The notes under the pieces were generated by a model, which did no database searches, was not told the DNA's origin, and saw only the letters and a list, made by a program, of their open reading frames with translations. From Neobacillus niacini (lineage in GTDB: Bacteria > Bacillota > Bacilli > Bacillales > Cytobacillaceae): a stretch of DNA of 64,000 bases. This document shows positions 34,796 through 43,496 of this stretch, in pieces. The stretch covers positions 124,001 to 188,000 of the forward strand of contig NZ_JAMBOB010000008.1 of the NCBI RefSeq assembly GCF_023715415.1, in the 5' to 3' direction. Within the stretch, counting starts at the first letter, position 1. The number at the start of each line of letters is the position of its first letter. The translations under genes and the position numbers were made by a program.

Positions 34796-35821
34796 ATGAA
34801 GCCAACTGAAGGAAATGAACGAATAGATATTCTAGATTATTTACGGGGGGTTGCATTACTAGGTATTATTCTTGTGAATATCCTGCCATTGCTTGCAGTT
34901 AAGGTGCCTGAACCTGCTTCGGCGGATGCATTCTACCAGCGGTTTCTCTTTTTATTTGTTGAGGGCAGGTTTTATACACTTTTCTCATTTTTATTCGGTG
35001 TAGGATTTTATCTATTTATTTCAAGAGCAAACTCAAAGGGAAAAAATGGCTATCTTTTGTTTTTGAGAAGAATCGCAGCACTATTTATCTTAGGATGGTT
35101 CCATGTAAAGTTCCATCCTGGTGAAGCGTTAACGGTTTATGCGGTTACTGGGCTCCTTCTACTAGCTTTTTATAAAGTGAAAAAAGAAATTAACCTCGGT
35201 ATTGCTCTAATACTCCTGATTGTCCTAAGTATGATGGCATTTAAGCTGTTTTTAGTGGTACCGTTAATGCTGCTAGGGATTACAGCAGGTCAATACCGCC
35301 TATTTGAAGGATTGGCTCAGAAGATAAAAAAGGTATCAATCTTTACCGCTCTTTTGTTAATCATGAGTATTGCGGGACTCAGTTATCAATATCAACATGC
35401 CCCAGCTAGTCCATTTGGTTTTTATTCAGGAGTGGATGAAGCAACTTACCAATTTTTAAGTATAGGGATTATGATTGGACCGCTTGTTTCTGCTTTATAT
35501 GTGGGCGTGCTAATCCTGCTTTTGCAAGTACCAATTGTTCAAAAGCTGCTATCACCATTGAAAAGCTATGGGCGGATGGCTCTGACAAACTATATTTTTC
35601 AAACTGTCTTTATCTACTTAGCTGGTTATCTATTCAACTTGTTTGAGTCATTAACATATCTTCAATCTCTGGTTCTTTGTCTAACGATTTATGTTATCCA
35701 GCTCATTTTTAGTGTCATCTGGCTACGATTTTTCCAATATGGTCCTTTGGAATGGATTTGGCGTACATTCACGTACTTAGAGATTCCGCATTTAAGGAAA
35801 CGAGTTAGAGAGATTCAGTAA
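34796..35821 (+). CDS. DUF418 (YeiB-like) membrane protein
   Basis: A 341-residue protein with about eight to ten hydrophobic segments. It begins with RIDILDYLRGVALLGIILVNI, the conserved start of the YeiB/DUF418 group, and ends with the DUF418 region (FFQYGPLEWIWRTFTY). Start ATG 34796 follows GAGGTGAGG. The group is related to membrane acyltransferase-like proteins, but no activity is established. Last gene of a three-gene run. Confidence 0.82.
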   Translation: MKPTEGNERIDILDYLRGVALLGIILVNILPLLAVKVPEPASADAFYQRFLFLFVEGRFYTLFSFLFGVGFYLFISRANSKGKNGYLLFLRRIAALFILGWFHVKFHPGEALTVYAVTGLLLLAFYKVKKEINLGIALILLIVLSMMAFKLFLVVPLMLLGITAGQYRLFEGLAQKIKKVSIFTALLLIMSIAGLSYQYQHAPASPFGFYSGVDEATYQFLSIGIMIGPLVSALYVGVLILLLQVPIVQKLLSPLKSYGRMALTNYIFQTVFIYLAGYLFNLFESLTYLQSLVLCLTIYVIQLIFSVIWLRFFQYGPLEWIWRTFTYLEIPHLRKRVREIQ

Positions 35822-35822
35822 A

Positions 35823-35860
35823 GGTAAAGGACCTGCATGACAGCATGCAGGTCCTTTACC
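35823..35860. terminator. Bidirectional terminator between DUF418 gene and ltaS
   Basis: Perfect 17-bp stem: GGTAAAGGACCTGCATG (35823-35839) against 35844-35860, loop ACAG. It serves both converging genes; a T-rich tail follows on the plus strand. Confidence 0.88.
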
Positions 35861-37695
35861 TATTTCTCTGTTTGTTCTTTGCGGATATAATCCGAGTACT
35901 CCATGATGGATAGGGTGTTATCCATTCTTTCTTGAAGTCGATTGGTATTCTTTGTTTTCTTCATCGTCTTTCGGTCATAGATGGATGCAGGAAGCTTCGC
36001 ACTTGGTGCTGTGTAAAAGGTTTTATCACTGATAAACGAACCACCAGGCAGATAATAGCGCATTCCTAACAGATTCTTTTTATAGTGAAAAAGATTGTGC
36101 CCAATCATTTGTGAATCATGTTCAATGCCCAGCAAGTTTAATAGAGTCGGCATCAGGTCAATTTGACCCCCAAGATGGGAATAGGTTTCACCTTCAAAGA
36201 GACCAGGTACCGTGAATAACACCGGAATAACAAAACGATCCTGCATCGTGTATTCATGCCCAAGTACTTCTTTCAAAAGAACTTTATCATCCTCGGTAAC
36301 GGGTGCACCGTGCAGGCCAGAGTGATCACCATAAATCAGAATAAGAGATTCATCATAGATACCAAGATTCTTTAACTGGTTAATGAATAACCCGATTTGT
36401 TCATCTGTATAGCGAACTGACTGGAAGTAGTTTCCGACGTAGGTATCTTTATAGTTGTCAGGCAAGTCTAGAAACTCAAATTCCTCTGGCATTTCAAATG
36501 GTGTATGACTTGTGAGCGTAATAATATTGGAATACATCCTGTTGTGTGATTTCAACTGTTTTGGCAGCTGTTCCTCCACAAAGTTAAATAACACTTCATC
36601 TGCAGGGCCAAAGCCAATTTCCTTTTCGTTAGGAATCTCGTTGCTTGTGTAGATATAATCAAATCCCAGCGCAGGATATAGTTTATCGCGGCTCCAATAG
36701 GTAATATCATCCGCATGGTAGGTTGCAGCACCGTAGCCGTTCTTCTTTAGTGTCCAAGCTAGTGATGGAATTTCTGTACCCTCCAAGGTATTAACTGTCG
36801 GGTCCATGCCTTCTGGATATAAGGAAGTATGCATGAGCCATTCTGCGTCAGATGTATTACCAGCCCCAATTTGCTGATATACGTTATCGAAATAGGCACT
36901 TTCTTTTAAAAGAGTATTTAAATTTGGCGTAATTTCTTGACCATTAATCCTTTGATTGATGGTGAATTCCTGTAAGGACTCCACTTGGATAATGAAAACA
37001 TGGCGATTTTTTGCAAGACCAAAGGTGTCATGTTTAACGGCAGGAACAAAGGTATTGCCTTTTAGTTTTTCTAAATCCCTTTCAGACAAATGCTCTTGAC
37101 TGGCAAAAGCTGTTCCAAGACTGTTTTCATAGGCCTGAACGAATTGTGATTGGATATAGCCATGCTTTTTTGCAAAATAAGAAACATCAATCAATGGGTA
37201 GCGGAAAGCGATAATCGTCATAATGAGTCCCATACAGCCAAAGCCAATGGCTAATTTTTTAGCCGGAACAAAGGATGATGCGTTTTTCTTGAAGTACCAA
37301 ATAAGTGGAAGTACTAAGACAACATCTAGGAAAAATAAAAAGTCATATGGACTTCCCAGCAGGGCAACAGTTCCACCAACGGAGTTTGATTGATAAATTT
37401 GTTTGACGTCGTAATAAGATGGAACGGTTGAGAAATAGCGAGTATAATAAACGACGACAATGAACAGAACCGATAAGAATAAGTTATAAAGCCAAATAGC
37501 GAACCAGATCCGTTTTTTTAAAAAGATCATAAGGGCTGATAACATAAGAGCCCACATTGGAAACTCAACAAGTAAAACATGAAAAAACGATGTGTTTTCA
37601 AAAACTACAACCTGAAAGGCATAAATTTTTATAAACAAAACAACCAATAGCAATACAATTGGATGAAGAAAACCAGCAATTGAAATCTTATTCAT
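35860..37695 (-). CDS. ltaS: Lipoteichoic acid synthase family protein (LtaS-like)
   Basis: About 611 residues: five N-terminal membrane helices (to about residue 185), a linker, then an extracellular sulfatase-fold domain. Catalytic and metal residues are visible: E in FIIQVESLQEF, the nucleophilic threonine in GAGNTSDAEWLM, and DH in LIYGDHSGLHG. It polymerises or primes glycerol phosphate from phosphatidylglycerol in lipoteichoic acid synthesis. ATG 37695 follows AGAGGTG; the upstream GTG is part of that site. Which of the several Bacillus LtaS paralogues it corresponds to is unclear. Confidence 0.9.
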   Translation of the reverse strand: MNKISIAGFLHPIVLLLVVLFIKIYAFQVVVFENTSFFHVLLVEFPMWALMLSALMIFLKKRIWFAIWLYNLFLSVLFIVVVYYTRYFSTVPSYYDVKQIYQSNSVGGTVALLGSPYDFLFFLDVVLVLPLIWYFKKNASSFVPAKKLAIGFGCMGLIMTIIAFRYPLIDVSYFAKKHGYIQSQFVQAYENSLGTAFASQEHLSERDLEKLKGNTFVPAVKHDTFGLAKNRHVFIIQVESLQEFTINQRINGQEITPNLNTLLKESAYFDNVYQQIGAGNTSDAEWLMHTSLYPEGMDPTVNTLEGTEIPSLAWTLKKNGYGAATYHADDITYWSRDKLYPALGFDYIYTSNEIPNEKEIGFGPADEVLFNFVEEQLPKQLKSHNRMYSNIITLTSHTPFEMPEEFEFLDLPDNYKDTYVGNYFQSVRYTDEQIGLFINQLKNLGIYDESLILIYGDHSGLHGAPVTEDDKVLLKEVLGHEYTMQDRFVIPVLFTVPGLFEGETYSHLGGQIDLMPTLLNLLGIEHDSQMIGHNLFHYKKNLLGMRYYLPGGSFISDKTFYTAPSAKLPASIYDRKTMKKTKNTNRLQERMDNTLSIMEYSDYIRKEQTEK

Positions 37696-37888
37696 AAAAA
37701 ACACCTCTATAAGATACTCTTCTCTCTTTAACTTATCAAAACATCTACGATTCTATCAACTAATAATCGAGAAATAAATATTAATTCTTGCGAAACCTTG
37801 GGATTCCACTGAAATAATTTTTCCAATATGATATGATTATGCAGAATTTTGGCAAAAATAACTTTATAACAATTAAAGGGGGAATATG

Positions 37889-39172
37889 ATGGAGGTTAAT
37901 AATCAAGAGGGGTCGATGACCATTCAAACAGGTAAGCCTGCAGGAAGTATTTTTAGCAATCGTATTGTTTTAGCCATTATGTCTTCAAACTTTTTACTGC
38001 AGTTAGGGATTTGGATAAGAAACTTTGCCATTTTACTTTACGTTACGGATATTACCAATAATAATCCAGTATATGTTTCCTTAATTTCTGTCGTTGAATT
38101 TGCACCTATCTTTATCTTTTCCTTTATTGGTGGAACATTTGCAGACCGTTGGAAGCCTAAACTAACGATGGTTTGGTGCGATTTGTTATCTGCCGTATCG
38201 ATTGGGTTGGTGTTGTTGGCCCTTCTCTACGGATCGTGGCAGGCAATCTTCTTAGCCACACTCGTTTCAGCCATTCTATCACAGTTTTCCATGCCTTCAG
38301 CAATGAAGCTCTTAAAGCAGCATGTTCCTGGTGAACAATTACAATCTGTTATGGCGATGTTCCAATCGTTAATGGCCATATTTATGGTTATTGGGCCAGT
38401 TATTGGAACACTTGTTTATCAAAGATATGGAATTTACATCTCAATTGGCGTTATGGGAGCGATGTTTTTACTTTCCGGGCTTGTATTAATGTTCCTTCCT
38501 CGCGATATTGAGAAGGAAAAAACGAATGTGGAGAATAACTTTAAGAAAGAATTGGGAGATGGTTTCCGCTATGTCCTCTCCAAAAAGATTTTAAAATCAA
38601 TGGGCGGCGTTTTTACCGTTTGTGGTTTAGCGGTGGGTTTGATTTCACCTCTTGCAATTTTTGTCACGATGGAGAAACTGCAAATGCCTAAAGAATTTCT
38701 CCAGTGGTTATTAATGGCAAATGGTGCTGGTATGTTACTTGGCGGTGGAATTGTGATGGCTTTTTCCAAGAAGATCTCCCCACAGAAGCTCTTGGCGCTT
38801 GGAATCTTTGCAAGTATGTTCTTTACTATTGGGGTAGGTTGGTCTACCAGTGTTGTATTGACGCTTGTTTTACAAGTATTAAACGGCATGTTCTTCCCAT
38901 GTATTCATATAGGAATTAATACGATTATTCTTAAGTATACAGAGGAAAACTTCATTGGGCGGGTAAATGGCGTACTTAATCCATTGTTTATGGGAACGAT
39001 GGTCATTGGAATGTCAGTGGCAGGAGTCATAAAAGTTCCCATGACAATATCTGGTGTCTACACTCTTTCGGGTATATTATTTTTGCTAGGTGCTTTACTC
39101 ATTGTTCCTCTTTTTAAAATAAAAGAGGAGGGGGCAATTCTCCCAATGACAGAGAAACAGCCTCATGCTTAG
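37889..39172 (+). CDS. MFS transporter (MFS_3/enterobactin-exporter-like type)
   Basis: About 427 residues with 12 helices. The helix 2-3 loop motif is GGTFADRWKPKLTMV, and SQFSMPSAMKLLKQHVP in the 4-5 region is characteristic of the MFS_3 group of macrolide/siderophore-type exporters. Two adjacent ATGs (37886, 37889) follow AAAGGGGG, and a third at 37916 also has GAGGGG upstream, so the true start is uncertain by up to ten codons. It converges on bmrA with a shared terminator. Confidence 0.83.
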   Translation: MEVNNQEGSMTIQTGKPAGSIFSNRIVLAIMSSNFLLQLGIWIRNFAILLYVTDITNNNPVYVSLISVVEFAPIFIFSFIGGTFADRWKPKLTMVWCDLLSAVSIGLVLLALLYGSWQAIFLATLVSAILSQFSMPSAMKLLKQHVPGEQLQSVMAMFQSLMAIFMVIGPVIGTLVYQRYGIYISIGVMGAMFLLSGLVLMFLPRDIEKEKTNVENNFKKELGDGFRYVLSKKILKSMGGVFTVCGLAVGLISPLAIFVTMEKLQMPKEFLQWLLMANGAGMLLGGGIVMAFSKKISPQKLLALGIFASMFFTIGVGWSTSVVLTLVLQVLNGMFFPCIHIGINTIILKYTEENFIGRVNGVLNPLFMGTMVIGMSVAGVIKVPMTISGVYTLSGILFLLGALLIVPLFKIKEEGAILPMTEKQPHA

Positions 39173-39175
39173 GAT

Positions 39176-39214
39176 AAAAAAGGTGCATTTAGCTCAACTT
39201 AATGCACCTTTTTT
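39176..39214. terminator. Bidirectional terminator between MFS gene and bmrA
   Basis: Perfect 14-bp stem AAAAAAGGTGCATT/AATGCACCTTTTTT (39176-39189, 39201-39214); the bmrA stop codon lies in the loop. Confidence 0.92.
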
Positions 39215-40960
39215 AGTATTTTCTTGGCTAGTTAATTGTTGTTCTGCGAATTCACGGTATAAATCATGGGATTGTATTAATTCGTGATGGGTGCCGATTC
39301 CCGTTACTTTTCCTTTTTCGATAAAAATAATCTTATCTGCATCCACTATGGTTGATAGGCGATGAGCAATGACAAAGGTAGTACGGCCTTCCATTAATCG
39401 GGATAAAGCCTGCTGGACAATTCCTTCTGATTGGCTGTCCAAGCTTGCCGTTGCTTCGTCCATCATTAAGATCTTAGGGTCACGTAAAAAGGCACGTGCA
39501 ATCGCAATGCGCTGTCTTTGCCCGCCTGAAAGTTTAACCCCGCGCTCTCCAACCTCTGTGTCTAATCCGTCTGAGAAGGCTTTAATAAATTCACTTGCAT
39601 ACGCCATTTCTGTAACTTTCCAGAGTCTTTCATCAGAAATGGTTTCAACATCGGGAAGCCCGTAACATAAATTTTCGCGGATAGTTCCCGCCATCATGGC
39701 ACTTTCCTGTGAGACATAACCAATTTGACTGCGCCAGGCTGCAGCCGATAAATCCGTGATTGGGATTTCGCCAACCATAATTTTTCCTGAGGTCGGCTCG
39801 TAAAAGCGTTCAATTAAGCCGAACATAGTAGTCTTTCCTCCGCCGCTTGGACCTGCAAATGCAATCATTTCCCCAGGCTGCGCCTCAAATGACACATCAA
39901 GAAGGACAGGTTCATCTTCACTATAGGAAAAGGAAACATTTTGAACCTGAATTGGCTTATTACTGATGTCCAATTCCATGCCTTTTTGGCCTTCTTCTAG
40001 AGGGAGGTTCAAAATTTCAATTATCCGCTCGGTTGCTCCTTTTGCTTTTTGTAGCTGTGTAAAAAACATAGCGAAACTGGTAATGGGAAAAATAATTTGA
40101 AAGAGATAAAGTAAAAATGCAACAAGTGAACCGGTGGACATCGTTCCATTTGCCACACGCATGCCTCCGTATCCAATAATCATCACGATCACCATCATGA
40201 CAACCAGGTACATGATGGGAGCGATTAACGCCGTAATCCGTGCTTCTTTTAAACCAAACCCTAGTAATTTCTCGATCCCTGATATTCCTTTTGTCTCTTC
40301 ATGCTTTTCTGCTGTTGAAGCCTTCATTAATCGGATTTCGCTTAACGTTTGCTGGATGTTACCGGTAAAGGCAGCTGTTTCATCCTGCAGACCACGTGAA
40401 ATCTTCGCCATTTTCCTGCCAAGCGGCATCATAATAATAAAGGTAAGGGGAACAGAGATTAACATTAATAATGTCATTTTCCAATCCATAATCAGGAGAA
40501 TCGTTATGGCGCCGATGATGGAAATAATACCTGTAATAAATTGCGGAAAGTGATTTGAAATTAAATCACGGACAATACTCGTATCGTTGATAACACGGCT
40601 GACACTTTCACCACTCGATTGTTTATCAAAATAACTTACGGGTAAACGAATTAATTTGACCCACATCTTTTCACGGAGCCGGGCGACAATTTTTTGACCA
40701 ACAAAGCTTAAAAGGTATATCGATACCCCATTGATGACCGCTTGGAAAATAAAAGCTGCTCCAATCCCAATCATGAGCGGAACACTTAGAGAGGACACCG
40801 AGAATCCATCTACTAAATTTTTCGTTAACACTGGAACAAGAAGGCCAGCAAGAGTTGTAATCAGACTTGCTGTCAATCCAATACCTAATGCAAGCTTTGG
40901 GATTTTTGCTGATAAAATAAGGGAAATAAATGGCTTTAAACCATCTTGATTAGGGTTCAT
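39194..40960 (-). CDS. bmrA: ABC multidrug exporter, BmrA-like half transporter
   Basis: About 588 residues: six-helix membrane domain (residues 1-320) fused to an ATPase domain. Walker A is GPSGGGKTT, the signature KLSGGQRQRIA, Walker B ILMMDEATASLD and the H-loop VIAHRLST. The whole sequence resembles B. subtilis BmrA (for example SGESVSRVINDT and GYVSQESAMMAGTIRENLCYGL), a homodimeric drug exporter. ATG 40960 follows TGGAGTC; the upstream in-frame codons lack a site. It is divergent from the paired SMR genes. Confidence 0.88.
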   Translation of the reverse strand: MNPNQDGLKPFISLILSAKIPKLALGIGLTASLITTLAGLLVPVLTKNLVDGFSVSSLSVPLMIGIGAAFIFQAVINGVSIYLLSFVGQKIVARLREKMWVKLIRLPVSYFDKQSSGESVSRVINDTSIVRDLISNHFPQFITGIISIIGAITILLIMDWKMTLLMLISVPLTFIIMMPLGRKMAKISRGLQDETAAFTGNIQQTLSEIRLMKASTAEKHEETKGISGIEKLLGFGLKEARITALIAPIMYLVVMMVIVMIIGYGGMRVANGTMSTGSLVAFLLYLFQIIFPITSFAMFFTQLQKAKGATERIIEILNLPLEEGQKGMELDISNKPIQVQNVSFSYSEDEPVLLDVSFEAQPGEMIAFAGPSGGGKTTMFGLIERFYEPTSGKIMVGEIPITDLSAAAWRSQIGYVSQESAMMAGTIRENLCYGLPDVETISDERLWKVTEMAYASEFIKAFSDGLDTEVGERGVKLSGGQRQRIAIARAFLRDPKILMMDEATASLDSQSEGIVQQALSRLMEGRTTFVIAHRLSTIVDADKIIFIEKGKVTGIGTHHELIQSHDLYREFAEQQLTSQENTKKGALS

Positions 40961-41080
40961 ACGTACGACTCCATTCCAAAAAATTACTTCAATATGCATA
41001 ATACTTTCATATGAAGTGATATGCAAATGATAATTTGATAAGATGGAGCAAGGAAAAGAAAGAGAGGAATTATAGATAGT

Positions 41081-41443
41081 ATGAATGAATCAAAAGTGAT
41101 AACAAATTCAAATACAGCGAGTGAATCCAGAGCATGGTTGTACGTTGTTCTTGCGGGATTTCTCGAAGTGGTCTGGGCAAGCGGATTTAAATACGAGGAG
41201 GTTCCTACCCTCGTTGTTCTTATAGCCATCTTATTAAGTTTCGATTTAATTATTAGAGCCACGAAAGTTATCCCAGTTGGGACGGTTTACGCTGTATTTG
41301 CCGGGATTGGTACGATAGGAACTGTCATTGTCGAGGTTATTTTTGAAAATGGCTCGGTCAGTCCATTACGGATACTCCTTATTTTATTACTGCTGGCTTG
41401 TATTATTGGCTTGAAATTAACAAATAAGGATGGTGAAGTTTAA
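41081..41443 (+). CDS. SMR-family transporter, first subunit of a pair (YkkC-like)
   Basis: A 120-residue four-helix small multidrug resistance protein with an unusually long N-terminal extension (about 18 residues). The membrane-embedded glutamate is in GFLEVVWASGFK, and IPVGTVYAVFAGIGTIGTVI is typical of helix 3. It resembles YkkC. It overlaps the second subunit gene by one base, so the two form an obligate pair. YkkCD-type pairs export guanidinium-like cations, but I see no guanidine riboswitch upstream. The AGAGG site is 13 bases from the ATG, rather far. Confidence 0.85.
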   Translation: MNESKVITNSNTASESRAWLYVVLAGFLEVVWASGFKYEEVPTLVVLIAILLSFDLIIRATKVIPVGTVYAVFAGIGTIGTVIVEVIFENGSVSPLRILLILLLLACIIGLKLTNKDGEV

Positions 41444-41757
41444 TGGATTGGCTGATGCTTGTTTTAGGAGGATGTTTTGAAGTCATTGGGGTGATCGGTT
41501 TAAAAAGGACGGCTGATAAAGGAAACTTTGTCAATTACCTCATACTAATTGGAGGATTTATCATGAGTTTCCAGCTGCTCGTTCAGGCAATGGAAACGAT
41601 ACCGTTATCAACTGCCTATGCCGTTTGGACTGGGATTGGAACAGTAGGGGCAGCGATTGTTGGGATGGTATTCTTTAAGGAATCAAAGAGCTGGCTGCGG
41701 ATTGCATGTATATTAGGTATTATTTTCTCAGTCGTTGGCTTAAAGCTCGTACATTAA
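41443..41757 (+). CDS. SMR-family transporter, second subunit of a pair (YkkD-like)
   Basis: A 104-residue four-helix SMR protein. The essential glutamate lies in GGCFEVIGVIGLK (residue 13 or so) and helix 3 reads IPLSTAYAVWTGIGTVGAAIVG. Translationally coupled to the preceding subunit (TAATG overlap). Paired SMR proteins insert in opposite orientations and function as heterodimers. Length is standard. Confidence 0.87.
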   Translation: MDWLMLVLGGCFEVIGVIGLKRTADKGNFVNYLILIGGFIMSFQLLVQAMETIPLSTAYAVWTGIGTVGAAIVGMVFFKESKSWLRIACILGIIFSVVGLKLVH

Positions 41758-41760
41758 TAA

Positions 41761-41790
41761 AAACATCTCTCGAATAATCGGGAGATGTTT
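41761..41790. terminator. Bidirectional terminator between SMR pair and peroxiredoxin gene
   Basis: AAACATCTCTCGA/TCGGGAGATGTTT arms (41761-41773, 41778-41790) with one G-U pair; flanked by A- and T-rich sequence. Confidence 0.85.
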
Positions 41791-41794
41791 TCAT

Positions 41795-42268
41795 TTATTG
41801 TGTAGTTAACTTCTCAAGCTCTGAAAATACCGCTTCATAATCTTCCTTTTTATCCGCTTTAAAGGAAGTGTTTATGTAAGTGATCATCCCATCTCTATTG
41901 ATTACAAAGACGGAGCGGATGGCAACCTCGCCTTTTTCATTAAACACCTTATAGTCTTTGATGGTCTGCCTTTTCCAATCGGATACTAAAGGATAAGGCA
42001 ATGTCCCCATGCTGGCAGCAAAAACTCTGTGCGAATGAATATGATCTGCACTGATTCCAATAACCTCAGCACCTAACTGTTCAAATCTTTTGTAGTCCTC
42101 TTTCCAAGAGGCGATTTCCTTAATTCAGCCGGGAGTAAAATCCATTCCATAAAAGGCAACCACCAGATTCATCTTTCCTCGATACTCCGAAAGTGAAAGG
42201 GGGTCCTTAGTTGTTGCAGGTAATGAAAAATCAGGGGCCATGTCCCCAATCTTTAAGGATGCTTCCAA
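41795..42268 (-). CDS. Peroxiredoxin (AhpE/BCP-like) with in-frame TGA at the catalytic cysteine: candidate selenoprotein
   Basis: Read from TTG 42268 (AAAGGAG upstream) one open frame of 157 codons runs to TAA at 41795, broken only by TGA at 42127-42125 (codon 48). The product matches the AhpC/TSA peroxiredoxin family: IGDMAPDFSLPATT at the start, VVAFYGMDFTPG before codon 48 and IKEIASWK after it, then RSVFVINRDGMITY with the conserved arginine. In this family the codon after FTPG encodes the peroxidatic cysteine, so TGA stands exactly where Cys is expected; Sec-peroxiredoxins with TxxU are known. A hairpin with a GGA loop follows at SECIS distance. The protein has no other cysteine. A simple nonsense mutation is the alternative; it would leave only a 71-residue frame callable from ATG 42010. 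Confidence 0.75.
42083..42127 (-). promoter_or_regulatory. Candidate bacterial SECIS element
   Basis: On the mRNA, the TGA (42127-42125) is followed after 13 nt by CCUCUU (42111-42106), loop GGA (42105-42103) and AAGAGG (42102-42097). The first loop G is 19 nt after the UGA, within the 16-37 nt range described for bacterial SECIS elements, and the loop begins with G as expected. A lower AAAUC/GAUUU pairing (42117-42113, 42087-42083) could extend it. Confidence 0.6.
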
Positions 42269-42334
42269 GAAAAATCACTCCTTTCTAAAAACTAAGTCTA
42301 TTGCTAGGTTCTCCAAGTTGATAGGAAATTAGAC

Positions 42335-42360
42335 AAAAAAAGATGGTGCCTGGCACCATC
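42335..42360 (-). terminator. Terminator of the C39-like gene, made from a GGTGCC repeat unit
   Basis: GATGGTGCC/GGCACCATC arms (42342-42350, 42352-42360); on the minus strand a run of seven Ts follows. The GGTGCC-GGCACC core resembles the dispersed repeat family seen to 61 kb. Confidence 0.75.
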
Positions 42361-42367
42361 ATCGTAC

Positions 42368-43111
42368 TTAATAGGAAATGGCCTGGCTTCCAAATTGGGC
42401 CCAGCTCGTTACAAAGTTTTCAATATCAGCTGATCTATTTTGGTCGGGAAAAAAGGGATCATTGAAATACACATTATTCTCATCATAACCGGTTACAAGA
42501 ACGGAATGGACTTTTCGGGTGATTTTGACTTCACCTTCATTTGTATTCCATGTTTCCCAGTGTTTTTCCGGTACAAAGGTATAGGTGCTTCCGACGATCA
42601 CCCAAACCGGTTTACCCTCGTTAAGCTTTTTTTGTACAGAAGAAAAAGGGTCTCCGGTTATATTATCAATTTGACTCGGCAGGTATTGATTTGCAAGGTC
42701 TTCAATTACCTCATGATAAACACCTAAGCCAGGTTCATTATAGGTATACATATTCCCAACGAATCCTTGATGGGGATTTCCATACATTCCATCACTTAGA
42801 TAAGGTACCTTGGTTATTTCATCTGCGAGAGTGAGCTTATCAACTGGAACGCCAGCAAAATTTATTAGCATTGCCAGGCTGGTTACTTCACAGCCACGGG
42901 GTAGTTCAGGAAATTGCATCAAGGCCGGAACAGACAATAGTATGCTTTCTCTCATAAGGGTCTCCTTTTGATATACAACCACCGTCCGATTCATATGAAC
43001 ATCTGATTTATATTCTGCGCTCGTTTTTATCGGTAAGGTAGAAGCGAAGTAGATGGGAAAAATTAAAAGGAGACTTACCAATGTTATTTTTTTTGGCTGA
43101 TGATTTTTCAT
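42368..43111 (-). CDS. Secreted C39-like peptidase family protein (YvpB-like)
   Basis: A 247-residue exported protein with an N-terminal signal segment (ITLVSLLLIFPIYFASTL). The C39-like papain fold is marked by the cysteine in ELPRGCEVTSLAMLINFAG (C74) and the histidine in KVHSVLVTGYDENNVYFNDPF. The length and layout match the YvpB/DUF3586-like group of bacilli, whose substrate is not known. It is not next to an ABC exporter or bacteriocin gene, so it is probably not a leader peptidase. Confidence 0.82.
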   Translation of the reverse strand: MKNHQPKKITLVSLLLIFPIYFASTLPIKTSAEYKSDVHMNRTVVVYQKETLMRESILLSVPALMQFPELPRGCEVTSLAMLINFAGVPVDKLTLADEITKVPYLSDGMYGNPHQGFVGNMYTYNEPGLGVYHEVIEDLANQYLPSQIDNITGDPFSSVQKKLNEGKPVWVIVGSTYTFVPEKHWETWNTNEGEVKITRKVHSVLVTGYDENNVYFNDPFFPDQNRSADIENFVTSWAQFGSQAISY

Positions 43112-43350
43112 GTAAGAACTCCTTTTCTATTTTTCTAACTAACTAAGATTCTAGAATTTTATACTATGGTCGCTGAACTAAGCTACTACTTTTTACCTAA
43201 TTATTACAAATTCCCCATTGAAAGGGATTTCTCCTCCAAATAGTATTTTAATCCTTAAAGTAAAGCACTCTATTGAAGATTTACGAGGTTAACACCATCT
43301 TTATGTCACAAATTATTCAGAAATTAGTGAAAATAGTTCTCAATTGTTTA

Positions 43351-43379
43351 TTGACTAGACAAATTACACTGTTTATAAT
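43351..43379 (+). promoter_or_regulatory. Promoter of the siderophore importer operon
   Basis: TTGACT (43351-43356), 17-bp spacer, TATAAT (43374-43379), with Fur-type boxes immediately downstream. The remaining 43112-43350 sequence contains no gene and no clear element. Confidence 0.78.
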
Positions 43380-43395
43380 CAAATGTATAGGACGT

Positions 43396-43449
43396 TGATA
43401 ATGATTTTCAATGTCATTTATTTTTGTTTATAAGTGATAAAGATTCTCA
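43396..43449 (+). promoter_or_regulatory. Two Fur boxes
   Basis: TGATAAT-G-ATTTTCA (43396-43410) matches the 7-1-7 Fur pattern TGATAATnATTATCA with one mismatch; TGATAAA-G-ATTCTCA (43435-43449) matches with two mismatches. Both lie between the promoter and the first gene. Confidence 0.8.
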
Positions 43450-43496
43450 ATTAGAATAAGAATGAGAGAATAATTGAAATGTTGGGGACTGCGACG

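Noticed and set aside
40961..41080. Guanidine-I (ykkC) riboswitch before the SMR pair
   Set aside because: The 120-base gap lacks the conserved ykkC sequence blocks and is shared with bmrA; only a TTCATATGAA palindrome is visible.
41795..42010. Independent 71-residue gene starting at ATG 42010
   Set aside because: It is only the C-terminal part of the peroxiredoxin frame; conserved family sequence continues upstream through the TGA to a good ribosome binding site at about 42280.
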